From: Elysia chlorotica
Lineage: Eukaryota; Mollusca; Gastropoda; Plakobranchidae
DNA length: 64,000 bases
Assembly: GCA_003991915.1 (NCBI GenBank)
Contig: RQTK01000960.1
Location: forward strand, 91,590 to 155,589
Reading direction: 5' to 3'
Shown here: in pieces, positions 1 through 26,870 of the stretch
How the letters are laid out: the number at the start of each line of letters is the position of its first letter
How positions within the stretch are numbered: the first letter of the stretch is position 1
Notes under the pieces: generated by a model
What the model was told of the DNA's origin: nothing
The model's database searches: none
What the model saw: only the letters and a program-made list of their open reading frames with translations
Position numbers and translations under genes: made by a program

Positions 1-715
1 GTCATAGTACGGATATTTTAACAATGTTTATGATATGATCGCGTATATACAAATTATCTCAACTCCGGTGCTATTTTAACTCAGGAGACTTGACCCTAAA
101 CTCTGCCATTGTTGACATATTAAGCCTGACCTTTTTTTCTCCGACCCTTGAAATTATTTTGAATAATTTTCCTTTGAACGCCCACGCAATCAACATTATT
201 TTCTGACATTGTAGTAACACGGTGTAATCGCAACGGAGATAAAAAGAAAATATTTCGTCTAAGCTCATGAAACCGTCATCTTAGTTGTAAATAATCCTAC
301 CTTTTTGATCATTTAATTTTTAGAGCATTTAAATAATCGGATAGAACATTATGCAGCAGTTACTGGGGTGACAAAATTTATATTCTCAAGCATTATTTCC
401 AATGGTTTTTTTTAATGCAAACAGAAATTGTACCCACAGCATTTTGTTGAAATCCTAGCCGCCCGACTTTCTGTGTATCAGGTGCAATTGTCGGACGATC
501 TGACCTACTAATTCATTCTCTTTGTACTTGTACTTAAAACATCTCACCAGTAGTGCTAAAGGTCTAGAGGCATAAACAGACATTTGTTGTTGTGAAGCAT
601 CCAGAAGGAATTTTTTATCAGTTTGTAATATCAAAGCGCCTTTTTCTGCTATCAGCCCTTTATTATCACGACTGTTCATTTAATCTTTTGGCTGAGCCTT
701 TTCATCACTGACTTC

Positions 716-812
716 TCCAATTAAAGGCGAAAGGTCTAAAAGCAAAAAAGTGACATATCAAGATTTCCAATTAAAGGCGAAAGGTCTAAAAGCAAAAAAG
801 TGACATATCAAG
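716..812. repeat. 50 bp tandem duplication (2 copies)
   Basis: Two adjacent copies begin TCCAATTAAAGGCGAAAGG at 716 and 766 and are almost identical through GTGACATATCAAG. The near-perfect identity suggests a recent event. Confidence 0.9.
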
Positions 813-846
813 TTTTAATATTAAAGGTCCATCGTCAGCAAGAAGG

Positions 847-848
<2 letters not shown>

Positions 849-880
<32 letters not shown>
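849..880. repeat. (TA)n microsatellite
   Basis: A pure TA dinucleotide run directly abuts a SINE fragment. Confidence 0.9.
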
Positions 881-882
<2 letters not shown>

Positions 883-990
883 GCCAACTTCAAAGACTAA
901 CATCTGGCTTTATTATGTGCTGCTACACAGAGACAGTGCTGGGATAACAGGAACCCAATACAGCCGGTCACATTGTTCTGACACCGACCA
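881..990 (-). mobile_element. SINE fragment, minus orientation
   Basis: It matches, in reverse complement, the body of the full-length SINEs at 12280 and 35356: the segment from the GTCGGTGTCAGTATAATGTG-like block to the block reading roughly GCAGCACATAAAATTGTCAG. The tRNA-like head and the 3' tail are not seen. Confidence 0.65.
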
Positions 991-1105
991 AACTTGTAAA
1001 CAAACGAAATTTGACAATATACATTTGGGAAAAAAAATTGGTAGGAGAGCGGACTAGTAACACTAAAAGTTAAATAGAAATGCAAAAACAGGTGTTTTTT
1101 TAAGG

Positions 1106-1776
1106 CCGTCTGTTGAATATCGTGTTCTTCAAATATGAATGTTTTCTATCAAGGCTTGATCTAAACATTTTGTAACAAGATTTCATTATGTTACAATGAA
1201 ACACGGTGAAGGAATTATTGCAGCAAAACAGCATCAGATAAAATAGCCTGGGCCAAAAACTAAAGGGAGAGGAAAAAATATCAGGACATTGAAAAATTTG
1301 TGAGAAATGCCAAATCAGACAGGAAAATGGCCATCTGTAGAATATCATATTCTTCAAATATGTTTATAACAACATCTGATTTTTCTCAAACTTCAAACTT
1401 GATATAATGTCTACAACAACGAAAACGATGACAGCGTTGGATACAACTTCTTACTAAGCTATGCAGGAAAAGTAAATGGAAATAAAAATAACGGGTAGGA
1501 AATTTGACGAAACAAACACACAAAACATGTTTTTAAACAATTGTGTGTTGTTGTCAATTAGGCCTATATATAATAGATCTATATTCCAACAATATTGTAA
1601 CTCTATCTAGCTCTGCTTACTAACTAGTTTTAATTACTTTTTGTTACTGTTCTGTTTTTGTTTGTTTTTTTTTGGATTAGGAGAATGTTATTGTTGGTGG
1701 TGGTGGCGGTGTTTTGCGTTTAAGGGTTTACATCAGAACAATGCTGAAATAATTTTCTGGTTTGTTGTTGTTGTTT

Positions 1777-1827
<51 letters not shown>

Positions 1828-2150
1828 TAATAAACCTAAATAAGTAGGAGGGGGGGAGAGAGACTTTAAACCCAGAGAGATAGAGGGATAAAGACAGTGA
1901 GAGAGGGAGGACAGTGAGAGAGACAATGAGAGAGACAGAGAGAGAGAGACAGTAGGAGAGAAACAGGGAGAGAGAGACACACACAGAGAGAGACAATGAG
2001 AGAGATAGACAGACAGACAGAAAGGGGAAGTAAAAAAGAAAGGGTGCAAACTTTAAGGCGAAAGAACATAGACGCACTTAAAGGAAATACAACCCAGGCA
2101 GAGAAAGTGGACATCTGTAAGATATCATCTTCTTCGGAAACGTTTTATGA
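1106..2150. repeat. Three dispersed copies of a ~40 bp motif
   Basis: Related segments lie at about 1106-1145, 1329-1369 and 2109-2150. Each follows the pattern GGCCATCTGTAGAATATCAT then ATTCTTC, with a near-palindromic core. They may be remnants of one dispersed repeat family. Confidence 0.45.
1761..1826. repeat. (GTT)n microsatellite
   Basis: A long TTG/GTT run that gives spurious poly-Val or poly-Gln frames. An imperfect GAGA/GACAGA purine tract follows to about 1995. Confidence 0.9.
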
Positions 2151-3010
2151 CTATACAATTATGTTCTAATAATGTTTTCTCATTGCTTCTCTACGATGTT
2201 TTTACACTCGATCTATTGTTTGGGTTCTGATTAAAACTCAATCTATTGTTTTGATTTTGTGTTTAAACCTGATCTTTTGTTTGGGTACTTTATTGGTGTT
2301 TTATTGCTTTGCTGTTGTAAGGTTTGAAACTACATGTAGTAGGATCCTAGATTCACCAGCTGTTTCACCGTGATGGTCTTAGTAACAGGGAACGCAACAA
2401 TGTGAGAGTTGAGTGGGGGATGGGGGGTGGTAATGTATGGTAAGAGAATATAAATGGAAGGACTTTTAGTTGTTTTTGGTGAGGTTTTTTTTTATTACAT
2501 TGTTTTTGAGCCTTTTTTTTCAATGTGCAGTTCTGGGCGTAATAATCTTTGCTCTATTCGAATTTTTTTAATTGTTTGCTTGTTTTGTTTTTTAAAGTCA
2601 GTTTTTGATTTGGTTGTTTTTTTTTAATGCTGTTTCTGCTGCCGCTAATGTTTATGTTGCTGTTGTTGTTGCTGTTGCTGCTACTTCTGCTAATGTTGTT
2701 ATTTTTCCAACTGTTGTTTTATTTAACTTTCGGGTATGTTCGGTTTTTTTTCCGGCTGGGTTAAGTCTGAGTGTTTTAATGTTCTTTTCAGCCGTGTCAC
2801 AATTATATCCCGCGGGTCGGGAGGTGGAAAACTCTTCCCAAGAATATTAAACCGTTTCATTTAAGTTAGAGCAAGGCGTTGCTAGCCTGGTTATTAAAAC
2901 AAAAGCAACAGCTCAAAAAACCTGGCTTCTCTCCCCTTCTTCAGACGAGCATAGTTAAGGCAGTCAGGATCCACTCCTGATCTTCTGCCTGTCTATCTCT
3001 TTCTCTGTCG

Positions 3011-3014
<4 letters not shown>

Positions 3015-3099
<85 letters not shown>

Positions 3100-3163
3100 C
3101 TCTATCTCTTATTATCTCTCTCGATCTATCTCTCTCTTTCTATTTATCTCTCTCTCTTTCTAT

Positions 3164-3219
<56 letters not shown>
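3015..3219. repeat. Compound (TC)n-(TCTA)n-(TC)n microsatellite
   Basis: A TC run, then a TCTA tetranucleotide run at 3059-3098, an interrupted middle and a second TC run from about 3167. Confidence 0.95.
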
Positions 3220-3225
<6 letters not shown>

Positions 3226-3599
3226 TCTTGAAATGACGAGAAGTGTTAATTTTCCTTTTACCTCATTTTTGGCAAAGATGAACTTGTTTCTGGTGGGTGG
3301 TTATGGTGTTGTTTTTTCTTCTACGTTTTTGTTAATATTTTTGTTAAACATTTCTTTTGCTAGATACACGAATCTCTTAAGAAGTCTTTTTTCGTTTTTT
3401 TTCATCTCCATTCATTGGTGTATGACTTGGCATAGCGTTACAGATAATTTTTACTTAAAATAGCTAATAAAGTGGTTTTGGGAGCTGTTCCAAATTTAGT
3501 TGTTCTCTTTAAAAGGCTTTGTCTTGAGAGAAAAAATATTATTAGTTTGTCATTTTGTTGATGTTTTTAATAATACAAGAAGCCTTCAAAGCAATCTAT

Positions 3600-3865
3600 G
3601 TTGTTGTTGAATTGATTTAACGTCCAACATCAGCACTTTATAGGCTATTTGTATACGGGCCCCAAGACTGTTGTCTGACAAATATATATGATGCCATACA
3701 CGAGATAGGGTGGGGATACCATGACTCCTGTCTCCGTCGGTCACATTAAAATGACATCGACCCAACCAGTAGGGAACAAAATCGCCAGGGTTCGCACCAC
3801 GGAACCATGGACCTTTTGCGTCAAAAACTGATGTTCTATCCCAGGGCCACCGCTCCCCCCGCCAC
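3600..3865 (-). mobile_element. tRNA-derived SINE, near full length
   Basis: Read on the minus strand it starts with a GGCGG..GGTGG head, an A-box-like and B-box-like region with a dinucleotide gap in similarity (CGCAAAAGGTCC block recognisable), then the shared central block and a tail ending in a GATGTTGGACGTTAAA-like segment. It is more diverged than the copies at 12280 and 35356. Confidence 0.75.
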
Positions 3866-4178
3866 CCAAACCAATAAATGAGACATAGCCGAGACTACCA
3901 TACGAACAAGCCAAGTCATCGAAATGATAACAAAGATAACTAGTCGAAGTTATAGCCAAAGTCGACTCTGTGACTCTCATTTGCCATTGTCTCAGTTAGG
4001 CCTAGGCGACATAGGCGACATAGCCTAGTTCCAAAATTCAACATTTTTATCCAAAGCTGGGAGTCGAAGGGCTTACAACAGAAAGGTTAAAGTCACAGTC
4101 GCTGTTGACTTTTAGAGTTTGGCGAAAACGTCCAGTCGATTTCCCGACTTTCGTATTGGCCAACTTTGCCTGACTTTA

Positions 4179-4182
<4 letters not shown>
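3866..4182. other. Intergenic, no gene seen
   Basis: Unique AT-rich sequence with a short GGCGACATA direct repeat near 4005-4025. No coding signal. Confidence 0.5.
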
Positions 4183-4248
<66 letters not shown>

Positions 4249-4505
4249 GGGAGAACGGCAGGGAGAGATTGATAGAGATGCAAGGAGATACAGAGAAGGG
4301 GAGAGAAAGATACAGAGAACGAGACAGAGACAGAGAGAGACAGAGAGGGGCGGTGGTGGATACAAAGTGTTTATTAATCCCTCAAAGGAAATAGATAGAG
4401 ACTATGTTGTATGGAGAGATGGAAAAAAACGAGAAAGAACGACCAAAAGACAATATAGGGAGAAAGAGAGAGAGGGGGAAAGAGGTTGAGAGAGAGAGAG
4501 AGAGG
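4165..4505. repeat. (GA)n and purine-rich repeat
   Basis: A pure GA run at about 4183-4243 is followed by imperfect GAGA, GACAGA and GGGAGA sequence. The open frames on both strands (poly-RE or poly-SL) are simple-repeat artefacts. Confidence 0.9.
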
Positions 4506-4574
4506 TAAAGGATAAAATGATTGTTGCTTCTGTATAAAAATTGCACACAAAAAAATGGCACTGACTTACTTGAT

Positions 4575-5150
4575 TTATTGCCATGTCGCGTCCCAGTCCT
4601 TCGTCTGTGTCGCTTCGGCAGCCTTCTCGATCTGTGATGTTAATTCCCTCCAACGTTTCCGATCCTGTGCTAGGTTTGTGATCTCGGCTAGGTCTTTGTT
4701 TGAATGCAGTCTGATTGGGTGTTGAATGAGAGCGAGATTTCTGTTAAACACTATTGGCAAAGTTGTTTTTGGTCGTCCTCGCAGTTGGTTACTGTTAGGG
4801 ATAAAGTATGCTCTTGTCGCTTTATTTGCGGGAATGTCTTTGTCTCTACGCAAAATATGGCCAAAGAGACTCCAGCGAGTCGATAAGATTTGTGATGAAA
4901 GTGGCTTTTCTTGGCAGATATTGTAAAGTGATATTTCGTTATTTTCTTGGGTTATCTAATGTTGAGGATCTTTTTCAGTTGTTTTCGGTGATAGCATTAA
5001 GTCTCTCTTCCTCTGTTAAGGTCAGTGCCTAAGTTCCGCTGTTGTAGAGAAGTATTGATTTCACGAGAGATTTGTATAATTCAATTTTAGTTGAGGTTTT
5101 CAGTTTGTTGCCTTTAATCCAGACGTTGTTAAGTTTGTTTAAAAAAATGA
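4575..5150 (-). pseudogene. Non-LTR retrotransposon reverse-transcriptase C-terminus, decayed
   Basis: The minus strand encodes a 92-residue open stretch (4575-4853) with the motif RGRPKTTLPIV, then an AQDRKRWREL-type block. This is the usual C-terminal signature of non-LTR (RTE/L2-like) reverse transcriptases. Upstream on the same strand (about 4854-5150) short pieces resembling the RT thumb region are broken by stops and frame changes. It is a dead 3' end with no endonuclease domain visible. The clade assignment is uncertain. Confidence 0.75.
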
Positions 5151-5958
<808 letters not shown>

Positions 5959-6506
5959 GACACAAACAAACATCAAACTTTCAAACCAACATGTGCTGTA
6001 TGCTTTTACATTTAGAGATAGAGAGCGCCAGAAAGAAAGAGGGATGGGAAAATGGAGAGAGGGGGAGGGAGAGAGACACACAGAGCTCCACTTCTCCATT
6101 AAAAAGCGATCACTAAGCCTGCTGTGGTCAAAGTAAGAATCCAGTATTGGGGAGGTTCTCCTCAAACACATGCACACATTGATGCGCACTAGCAAGGACA
6201 CCGGTTACTACTCAATTTCACACAAGTGTCGAGCGCAGTCACAGCATTCCCATGATTCTGCACCGCACTTAATGCACTTTGGTATTTTGGTTGGCTATCA
6301 CAGGAGCGATTTAACCAGTCAGCTACTCTGTACATGTGGACAATTTCGAGTTGCGTTTTTGTGGCAATTGATACGATTGTTGCTAAAAATATAAATTGAA
6401 ATAAATAATCGTTGTAAAGGAAAAAGACAAAAACCATTAAATGGTGAATCGGTTTATTATTTATGTCTAACGAGGCCATAATGTGGAAGGGTTCCTGTAG
6501 ACAAAA

Positions 6507-6510
<4 letters not shown>

Positions 6511-6563
<53 letters not shown>

Positions 6564-6576
6564 CTCTCTCTCTCTC
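6511..6576. repeat. (TC)n microsatellite
   Basis: A TC run with one GTTTC interruption near its end. Confidence 0.95.
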
Positions 6577-7860
6577 ATTTAAAAATTTGTATTAAAACCC
6601 CCCACAAAAAACACATAAAAAAACAGCAACAAGAAAGTAACCAAACAATCAACCAAAATTTATTTGAAGACCCATTGACTCATCTAATAATTTAAACCAA
6701 ACACATAGGACCGAGTGCATGGAGCAAAATCAATTAAAGTAAAGTGTATGTTACTACATAAACCATACACAAAACTTCCTTTACATACAAATAAAAAAAA
6801 TGAACAATAAAGCACAGTGTAAAAAACATGTTACAGCATTAACCATATACAAACATATTTTACATGCGAGATAGATAAAAGGCGTATGGAATCACAGATC
6901 TTTTTGTTCTTATAAAAAAAGGCATTATTTGTAAACGGAAAACAGTTTTAAAAAACATGATTGAAGTCTGAAATCTTTTTAGAAATTAAAAGCTGTGTGT
7001 CTTGAAAGCTGAGCGGATATAAAAAAGGGGATTTTTTTAAATGTTATCACTATTAGCTATGACAATTCCTTTTTATTAGTGGGAGCAAAGTTTTCAAAAA
7101 AAAATAACAACAAGAGAATCAAATTATTTCAAAAACTGTCTGTGACTTTCTTCCTAAAAGCATAATTATGAAGTGAAACCCAGTGAAACAAATTACTCTA
7201 TTTGATTGAAAAAAAAAAAAACTAAATTAGTATCAATACATCAAATAAAAACCAACAAAAAGAAAACAAAAAGAAAAGATAAGTAGTCTTTACTTAAGTC
7301 CTTCAGTCTTACTTTTGAGGTTTTATTAAATACTTTATTTTTATATTTTACTTATGTGTGTCAGCAAAATACTCCAAATATGATTATTTCACCACTTGCC
7401 AAATCTAAAAAAAAAAAATATCTCCAATAAGTATTAATGAGTATCCTTTATAAAGATGACAAAACTATAATTTCAACATCAGAATAAAATAAGAGCACTG
7501 CACAACTTCAAGTGCAATAGTTGTCCACAGAAATTTTAAGTCTATTTCACTTCTGAAAAATACAAAGGAATCCTTACTTATTATTGGATCCAAATCTTAT
7601 AAGGCATAGGATGGTATAATATAATGTCTTAATAGGCATATTGTTGTAACTGCATAGAGTTAAAGAGGACAGTTACAATATTTTGTCTCTAGACCCTGCA
7701 ATAATTATTGTGCTGATTTTTCATGGTATGTTGCGTAGATTTTGTAGACGTTGAGACATAGTATGGCATAGACCTCAAATGCATGAAAGTATTCTACGAA
7801 GTATGTGACATAATAAAAATATATATGTTTGTTTCTCAAAATAGAAAAATATATGGGAAT
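6577..7860. other. AT-rich intergenic stretch
   Basis: Over 1.2 kb of A/T-rich DNA with no gene, SINE or LINE signal that I can support. Confidence 0.55.
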
Positions 7861-7862
7861 TT

Positions 7863-7871
7863 GAAAGAGAG

Positions 7872-7955
<84 letters not shown>

Positions 7956-7974
7956 ACACACACACACAGACAAG

Positions 7975-8008
<34 letters not shown>

Positions 8009-8009
8009 G
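7863..8009. repeat. Compound (GA)n-(CA)n-(GACA)n microsatellite
   Basis: GAAA and GA run to about 7950, a short CA run, then a GACA tetranucleotide run at about 7976-8009. Confidence 0.95.
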
Positions 8010-8687
8010 TCATAGCTTGAATCAAAGTTTACATCGTTTTTTTAACCTATTAGAAAATATAATACAGCTAAAGTTCAGAGATTTAAGTGCACAAAGTAAT
8101 TTTGAGATCACAAACACCTCTAGGAAAAAATAAAAAGAGTTACCTTATAAACAGTGGATCACAACTTTGGAATATATAATATAAACTGCGCATAAAACTT
8201 TTTAACAATAACAAATGGATGTGCTTTAAAATGAAGTAAACAGTTTGTAAAAGGCAATCACAATAATAAATAAGTGAGTGATTATTCAGATGCATTTCAT
8301 TTTGTCATTTTGTGTACTTTGTCGAAGAAAGAAACACCAGAGAGTGTGGAATAGTGAGAGGTTTCACAGGAAGGAATTTGCCTATGTGGGTTGGGATCAT
8401 TACGGCAGTAGTTTCCTTCTTTCAACCTTTTTAAAAACTCTGAAGATTTCATCAACAGCCTTAATTTTTGCAATAAAGAAATTGAGTATCAATAGCACTG
8501 TGAGCTCTTTTTGTGAAGCGTCTCACTAAATCTATAGTCTCTGGAAACCTTTACTCCTGAGTAATAACTGCTTTTACATTAATTATACTTGGACGGTTTG
8601 TAAAGATAAATATCATTTGAGCTGCTGAAAAACAGGTAGGTAGAAAAGGCGTTACAGCAAATACAAAACAATCTGAAATAAGTGAAT

Positions 8688-8945
8688 AGGGTTATATAGA
8701 AGTGTATATTCAATAGTAGCACAGTCTTTAAGACAGGGAAGATCATTTCACCAAAAGAAGGTACTGTATGTGTATACTGTGAATCACAGGAAACCAGACA
8801 ATATGGAATAAGTGAAAAGGATTATAAGGAAGTGTATACATATATTTGTATAGCAGCACAGTCTTTAAAACATGGAAGAACATTTCACCAGTATATGGTA
8901 CTGTAAGTATGTATTACATGAAAACAAACAATATTGTGCAAATAT
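8688..8945. repeat. ~130 bp tandem duplication (2 copies)
   Basis: Two diverged copies start near 8688 and 8818. Both contain GAAGTGTATA, an AGCACAGTCTTTAA block and CATTTCACCA, followed by GGTACTGTA. Related fragments occur near 9660. Confidence 0.75.
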
Positions 8946-9095
8946 GCAAAAATATGTTGTTAAAAAGAGAATTAATAGAAGTGGCAGAACAATCAACATG
9001 CATCTCAATAAACATAGCTTACTGTATGTGTGATTTACAGGAGGAAAAAACAAATATTAAAGGTGATTGTTTATTTGCTTGTTTGTTATTAGGTG

Positions 9096-9240
9096 TCCTA
9101 CGTCAACGCTATAAAGGTTATATTTTGGATGGATCCCAAAACTAACATCTGACAATTTTACGTGCTACTACACAGAGACAGTGCAGGGATATTATGTTTC
9201 CTTCTCAGCCAGTCACATCATACAGAAAGTGACCCTACGA
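9096..9240 (-). mobile_element. SINE body fragment, minus orientation
   Basis: In reverse complement it carries the same central block as the other SINEs (GTAGCACGTAAAATTGTCAG-like). The match is diverged and the head is missing. Confidence 0.6.
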
Positions 9241-9289
9241 AATGGGAAAAATATATTTTTTACCAATAGTGAGCTTCAAACCAGACAAC

Positions 9290-9535
9290 TCCCAATTGGG
9301 ATGCGAGTTGGTAGAGCGCAAGGCTTCAAACAGGTTACTCCTAGCGTTGAATCCTGACCAGACTGCCTATCTTCCCTACTGGTTGTGTTGGTGTCTTTAC
9401 AACATAGCAGTGCTAGACAAAAGTCCTCCACTAGTATCCATGCTCTGTCTTTGTGCTGCAGCACATAAAATTGTCAGATGTCAATCTTGGGACCCTTCTA
9501 CGACAAAGCCTAGTTGTTGATGTTTGGTTGTTAAC
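9290..9535 (+). mobile_element. tRNA-derived SINE, plus orientation
   Basis: A tRNA-like head GGGATGCGAGTTGGTAGAGC (A box) and GTTGAATCC (B-box-like) is followed by CCCTACTGGTTGTGTTGGTG, the CAGCACATAAAATTGTCAGA block and a tail ending near GTTGATGTTTGGTTGTTAA. The head differs from the copy at 12280, so this may be a second subfamily sharing the body. Confidence 0.65.
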
Positions 9536-9540
9536 AAACT

Positions 9541-10537
9541 AAACAACAAACAAACTGATGGTGTAACAATATATAAACAACTTTTGAACAGGGAGATAAC
9601 ATAAAAATGTAAGAACACAGAAGAGCATGAATTTGACCAACAAAGATTACTTTGTATGTTTCACAGGAAATAAAAAGACAATAAGGAAATGTATGCAAAT
9701 CGGTGGGTGAGGCAGGGTGCGTTGGAGCAGTTGCTAGGACATTGGATCACTTTTGTGAAGGTGCTGGGTTTAAACTTTGGCGTGGACAAGTTTTTCTGGA
9801 TCCCATGTGTCACCCAGCAAGGAATGGGATACTGAGGCTTTTGAGTCACAGAAAAAATGGATTTGCAAGAGCAGGGTTGAAAACGGACAGAAACTGGTCT
9901 ACAATCAAATTTGTCCATTCACAAAATCTAGCATAAAAAACATATATAATATAAATTAACTACGGATCTTTTTTTTTTTTTACAGGTATTCATCATTTAA
10001 CAGAGAATGAGCATTGCTAAAAGATAATGTATACACTGGTTCTGTATCCTCTATTATGATTTTCATTGCAAACAACTTATGGGGAATTACACTTCAAAAC
10101 ACAATTATACTTCTAAACTATCACTATATATAGGAAATCCTCAGGGAATCTAAGAGATGTTAAACCCAAAAAGAGAGACCACTCTCTCTTTCAGCATAGA
10201 AAAAAAAATCTACCAACTCTTTTGCATTGTGCAAATTGACTCAATGAGACAATGTTTGGTATAAAAAGGTCAGAAATCTGAAACAACAAAACTGAAACAA
10301 ATATGAATCCATGACTACAGATTCTAGTCGGTTTTGGTTTGACATTGTTACCCTGTTTTAGACTAGAAATGTATTATGCGATTGCGAAGTCATGTATGCA
10401 GGTAATTTTTTATCTAGAGCCCTCTAAACATAGAAAAAAATAACCTTTATTGCGTACTCTTAAAAAAATATAAAAAGAATCATTTCTGGCTCTAGATTTG
10501 CGCCACTTTGCTAAAAAGTAAAATACATGAATTATAA
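9541..10537. other. Intergenic, no gene seen
   Basis: AT-rich sequence with a possible degenerate repeat head near 9703-9790. No coding region is supported. Confidence 0.5.
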
Positions 10538-10678
10538 GGTAGAGGTAGACCGAGTGAAAATATTTGGGATGGGCTAAGTGGAAAAAAGGGGGTCGACTTG
10601 ATATTAAAATGGCAGGACAGAGGGACAAGGAGAGACAAGGTTGCCAAAGCTAATCGAGACAACACTCCAGTACGATGA
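10538..10678 (+). pseudogene. Non-LTR retrotransposon 3' end, C-terminal codons
   Basis: A 46-codon open stretch runs from a GRGRPS motif through GVDLILKWQDRGTRRDKVAK to a TGA. The GRGRP...W..RD.VA pattern is a common C-terminal tail of invertebrate non-LTR elements. Sequence after the stop (CGATGATG) resembles segments at 16390 and 24140, so the three probably belong to one family. Confidence 0.6.
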
Positions 10679-12047
10679 TGTTCAACAATTAAAGAAGAAA
10701 AATTTTCAAACATCTCCAGAGAGCTTTTTTTGTTCTAAATTGTTATTTTTCCTATATAGGTGAGTTAAGCTTTGTAATAACTTAGCCAACAACAATCCAA
10801 CCGAGTTCACTTGATTGCAATGTTTATGTAACATAAAGTTACATTGCAGATAGAATATTCTAAGCCAAACAACATTCAATTTTTTGCTATTGTTTGTTTT
10901 GTTTTAACATTCGGGCTAAAAAAAACCCCAAAGAAAACAATGAAGGAATTGTCAGGACAGGAGCAGAAAGTGCGCATAGAACTTCTCTTCTCATTTTCCT
11001 AACTTGCGCCATCAGAAAGGCAGTCTATGGGCTAACTAGTTGCCAGAATACTGAAATTTTAGAGTATTTTTAAATGAGATAGGACATTTTAGAAGTGAGG
11101 TGGCAAAGTGCATTCAGTACAGTGGCGAAAAAACAAACAGAAGAGTATATATAAAAAAACATCAATAATTCAAACGAGGATACGAGAAAGTTCTTAAATT
11201 AGGCACAGCAAAATAAAAAATGTATACCCATTAGTATTTTCATCAATGTCTAAATATAACGTGTTTGGGTAGCTCTTCTACATACAAATTACGGTGGGTT
11301 ATAGTTCAAGTCAAAAGCTTGGGACCAGAAAAATGTCTTGCCTTTATGTAAGAAGGAAATTCATATATTTATATAAAAAATAGTTTTTTTAAATAGAGAA
11401 AATATAATAAATTAATAAATAAATAAACTGTTCAGATGGGTTGATATTAACCAATGTTGACTTATGTAGATTTCACTGTAATAACTAATTTATTTATTTT
11501 TTAATAATAATAAATGCAAACTAAAAATCACACAATATGGCTGCCAGTTGCTGTGTTGAAGAACTTGAACTGTCACAAGAAAGTCTTTGCTTCGTTTCTT
11601 TGTGTTTTGTTTTTTCATCCATCAAGTTTTTCTTCAGAGCACACGCCTTGGCTCAGTCAAAGCAACACATGTCTGGGTTTGAGGGACATCACCTGTTGGA
11701 TTATTATAGTCAAAGGGTTAAAAAGTTAAATTACAGATTATATAAGAGTATTTACATTTCATAATTATTTGTATGTATATTTTGTTCATATAAGGTTACT
11801 TAAGTGTGTGATGTGTAAAGCAGTTTGAGATTTGTTTAAACCTTTGCTGCTCAGGTATGTCCCCTTTTGTAATTCTAATCCTCTTATGTCGAAGTTTAGA
11901 TCCAATCCCAAACAGTTTGAATTTAGAGGTTTCCACTCTACTATATCATTATTTTCCTAAATGTTCTAAATCTGAGATAAGGTATCATACAACTAAGTGA
12001 TGACTAAATTATCACAGTGCTACCATTATGCCATTAATCAATAAAAC
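10679..12047. other. Intergenic, possible 3' UTR of the minus-strand gene
   Basis: AT-rich. The closest minus-strand AATAAA signals downstream of the stop at 12048 are at about 11489-11498, which would give a 3' UTR near 550 nt. That placement is a guess. No other gene is seen. Confidence 0.35.
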
Positions 12048-25281
<13,234 letters not shown>

Positions 25282-25659
25282 CTGGAGACAAGAGAGAAAA
25301 GGACAGGACCCTCAAATCTATCCCATTAATGGTTGCTTCCTGCGGCTATTTCTCTTACCGCTCCTCTCCCTCCTCCCCTCAACTTTTTAGTAAATTGCTA
25401 GTCTACACAACCCTTAATCATTTTAAAATGGTTTTAGATAATGATAGAAACGATCGACTGTTGTTTAAAGCACAGTTTTGGAGGTGTATTTGGTACACAA
25501 CTTTTTGCACAAAAAATAAAATTATATTAAAACAAAATAGCTAGTCGTTAAGTGGCAACTTTTCAGATAGATCTTTAATAGCCATTGGTCAATATTTAAA
25601 ATTCCCATACCATTTAAATTATTAATGATGGTCACAAAGAAAACCAGTTTGAAACTTAC

Positions 25660-25724
25660 GAGTCCTGGTGCTCCTTCCAAAATGACTCTTTCTCAAGCTC
25701 TTCAAAATTTCTTGTAAGAGTCAT
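25660..25724 (-). CDS. Candidate first coding exon of the minus-strand gene (phase conflict)
   Basis: An ATG at 25722-25724 opens MTLTRNFEELEKESFWKEHQ, then D and two leftover bases before a good donor (GGACTC|GTAAGT). The charged helix looks coding. It ends in phase 2, but the next confident exon (25112-25281) begins in phase 0, so the two cannot be joined directly. An unseen micro-exon, a sequence error or a different start would resolve it. Confidence 0.35.
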
Positions 25725-26768
25725 AGTGATTGCAAGAAGAAAAATAGTGTCTCTAGACGATCAAGGTAGGCTTTCAAGAAAGCATTGATCTAGCTTTTCG
25801 CTCTAGAATTCCTAATGCTCTACTTTACTCTACTCGAACTGGATCTAGATTTTAGATCTATAATCTGTGTCTACCTCTACATGTCGATATTTATTTGGAT
25901 TTGCCAAAGTGGTGCCATTTCTCTTTGACAGCACTCCAAACGTCTCTCCTTTGGGTCAAATCTAGATCTAGATCTAGAGAGCTACATTCTAAATTCTAGG
26001 TCACATATTCACGAAAAAAATCACACATTTTCAAGACATGTTTATAAAACTGAATATAAAACAAATGTATGACTCTAAGACTAATCTAGTCTTGATACTT
26101 TCTGGAGTCTTCGGGCAGGTTGAGAAAAATGACAAAAGGTGCCTGGTGAGTGGTGTTGCGTTGGTTTGAGCCGAGATTAAATTTCCCTTTGGAGACTAAA
26201 GCCTAACGCTTCTCGATAGTAGTTTAAAAAACGGCGTGTTAGACATGGACTAAGATAACTTTGTTTGGTTCATTATATATCAAAAAATATGTGGGAGTTT
26301 GAAACCAAATACCAGAAAACTGCGAAATGCAATCCGTTCTCCTGAAATGTAGATCAGGCTAAGTGACAGAAACCTGTGTAGTTGCAAGAATCAAAGCTGT
26401 CCTTTATTTACAACGAATGCTAGGTCCCCAGAATTAAAAACTTGTGTTTAGTGGTATTTTCTTAAATGATTACGTAGCTTCAAATACTGTTAAATATTTA
26501 AGATTTTATGAGTACTGCTGTATAAAAAAAACTGCTTCGAGTAAGAAAATTCTTTTGAAGTTTACACTTACTTAATAAAAACACTATTGTTTACATGCGA
26601 TACCGACAAGCGCCGCCTACAAAATAAACTTACTTCAAACAGTTTGTGTTTTTCGTAGTGAAAAAATATGGCTGTTTTATTTACGCATCACAAAACGTGT
26701 CGAGTCGCACCTTATAATAATTAATCTGCTCAAGATATAGGGTGGTAAATACAAATAGGGACTATAGA

Positions 26769-26870
26769 TGTATTTTAATCTCTGGTACAACGTTGTGATA
26801 AGTGTACGACCTTTTTCAAGATAAAAGAAAAAAGAAGGCTTTCGACAAGTTGTAAGCTACCGCGTCGTTT
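26769..26870. mobile_element. MITE-like fragment
   Basis: It shares TACAACGT and GTAAGCTACCGCG with the hairpin at 63434-63730. The arms are only partly complementary, so this is an old or truncated copy. Confidence 0.45.

Larger units (their letters stand above)
1..3000. other. Intergenic, repeat-rich
   Basis: I see no supportable gene here. The stretch holds a 50 bp direct duplication, a (TA)n run, a SINE fragment, a (GTT)n tract followed by imperfect purine-rich repeats, and three diverged copies of a short motif with a near-palindromic GAATATCATATTC core. The open frames are short and run through simple repeats or AT-rich sequence. Confidence 0.6.

Noticed and set aside
455-679. 74-codon minus-strand frame (MNSRDNKGLIAEKGALILQT...)
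   Set aside because: Its composition is mildly protein-like, but there is no recognisable domain, no supporting splice sites and no neighbouring exon. It may be an old transposon piece.
1720-2114. Overlapping frames on the minus strand with long Ser/Leu and Gln/Thr runs
   Set aside because: They are translations of a GTT repeat and GA-rich sequence in three phases; no conserved protein.
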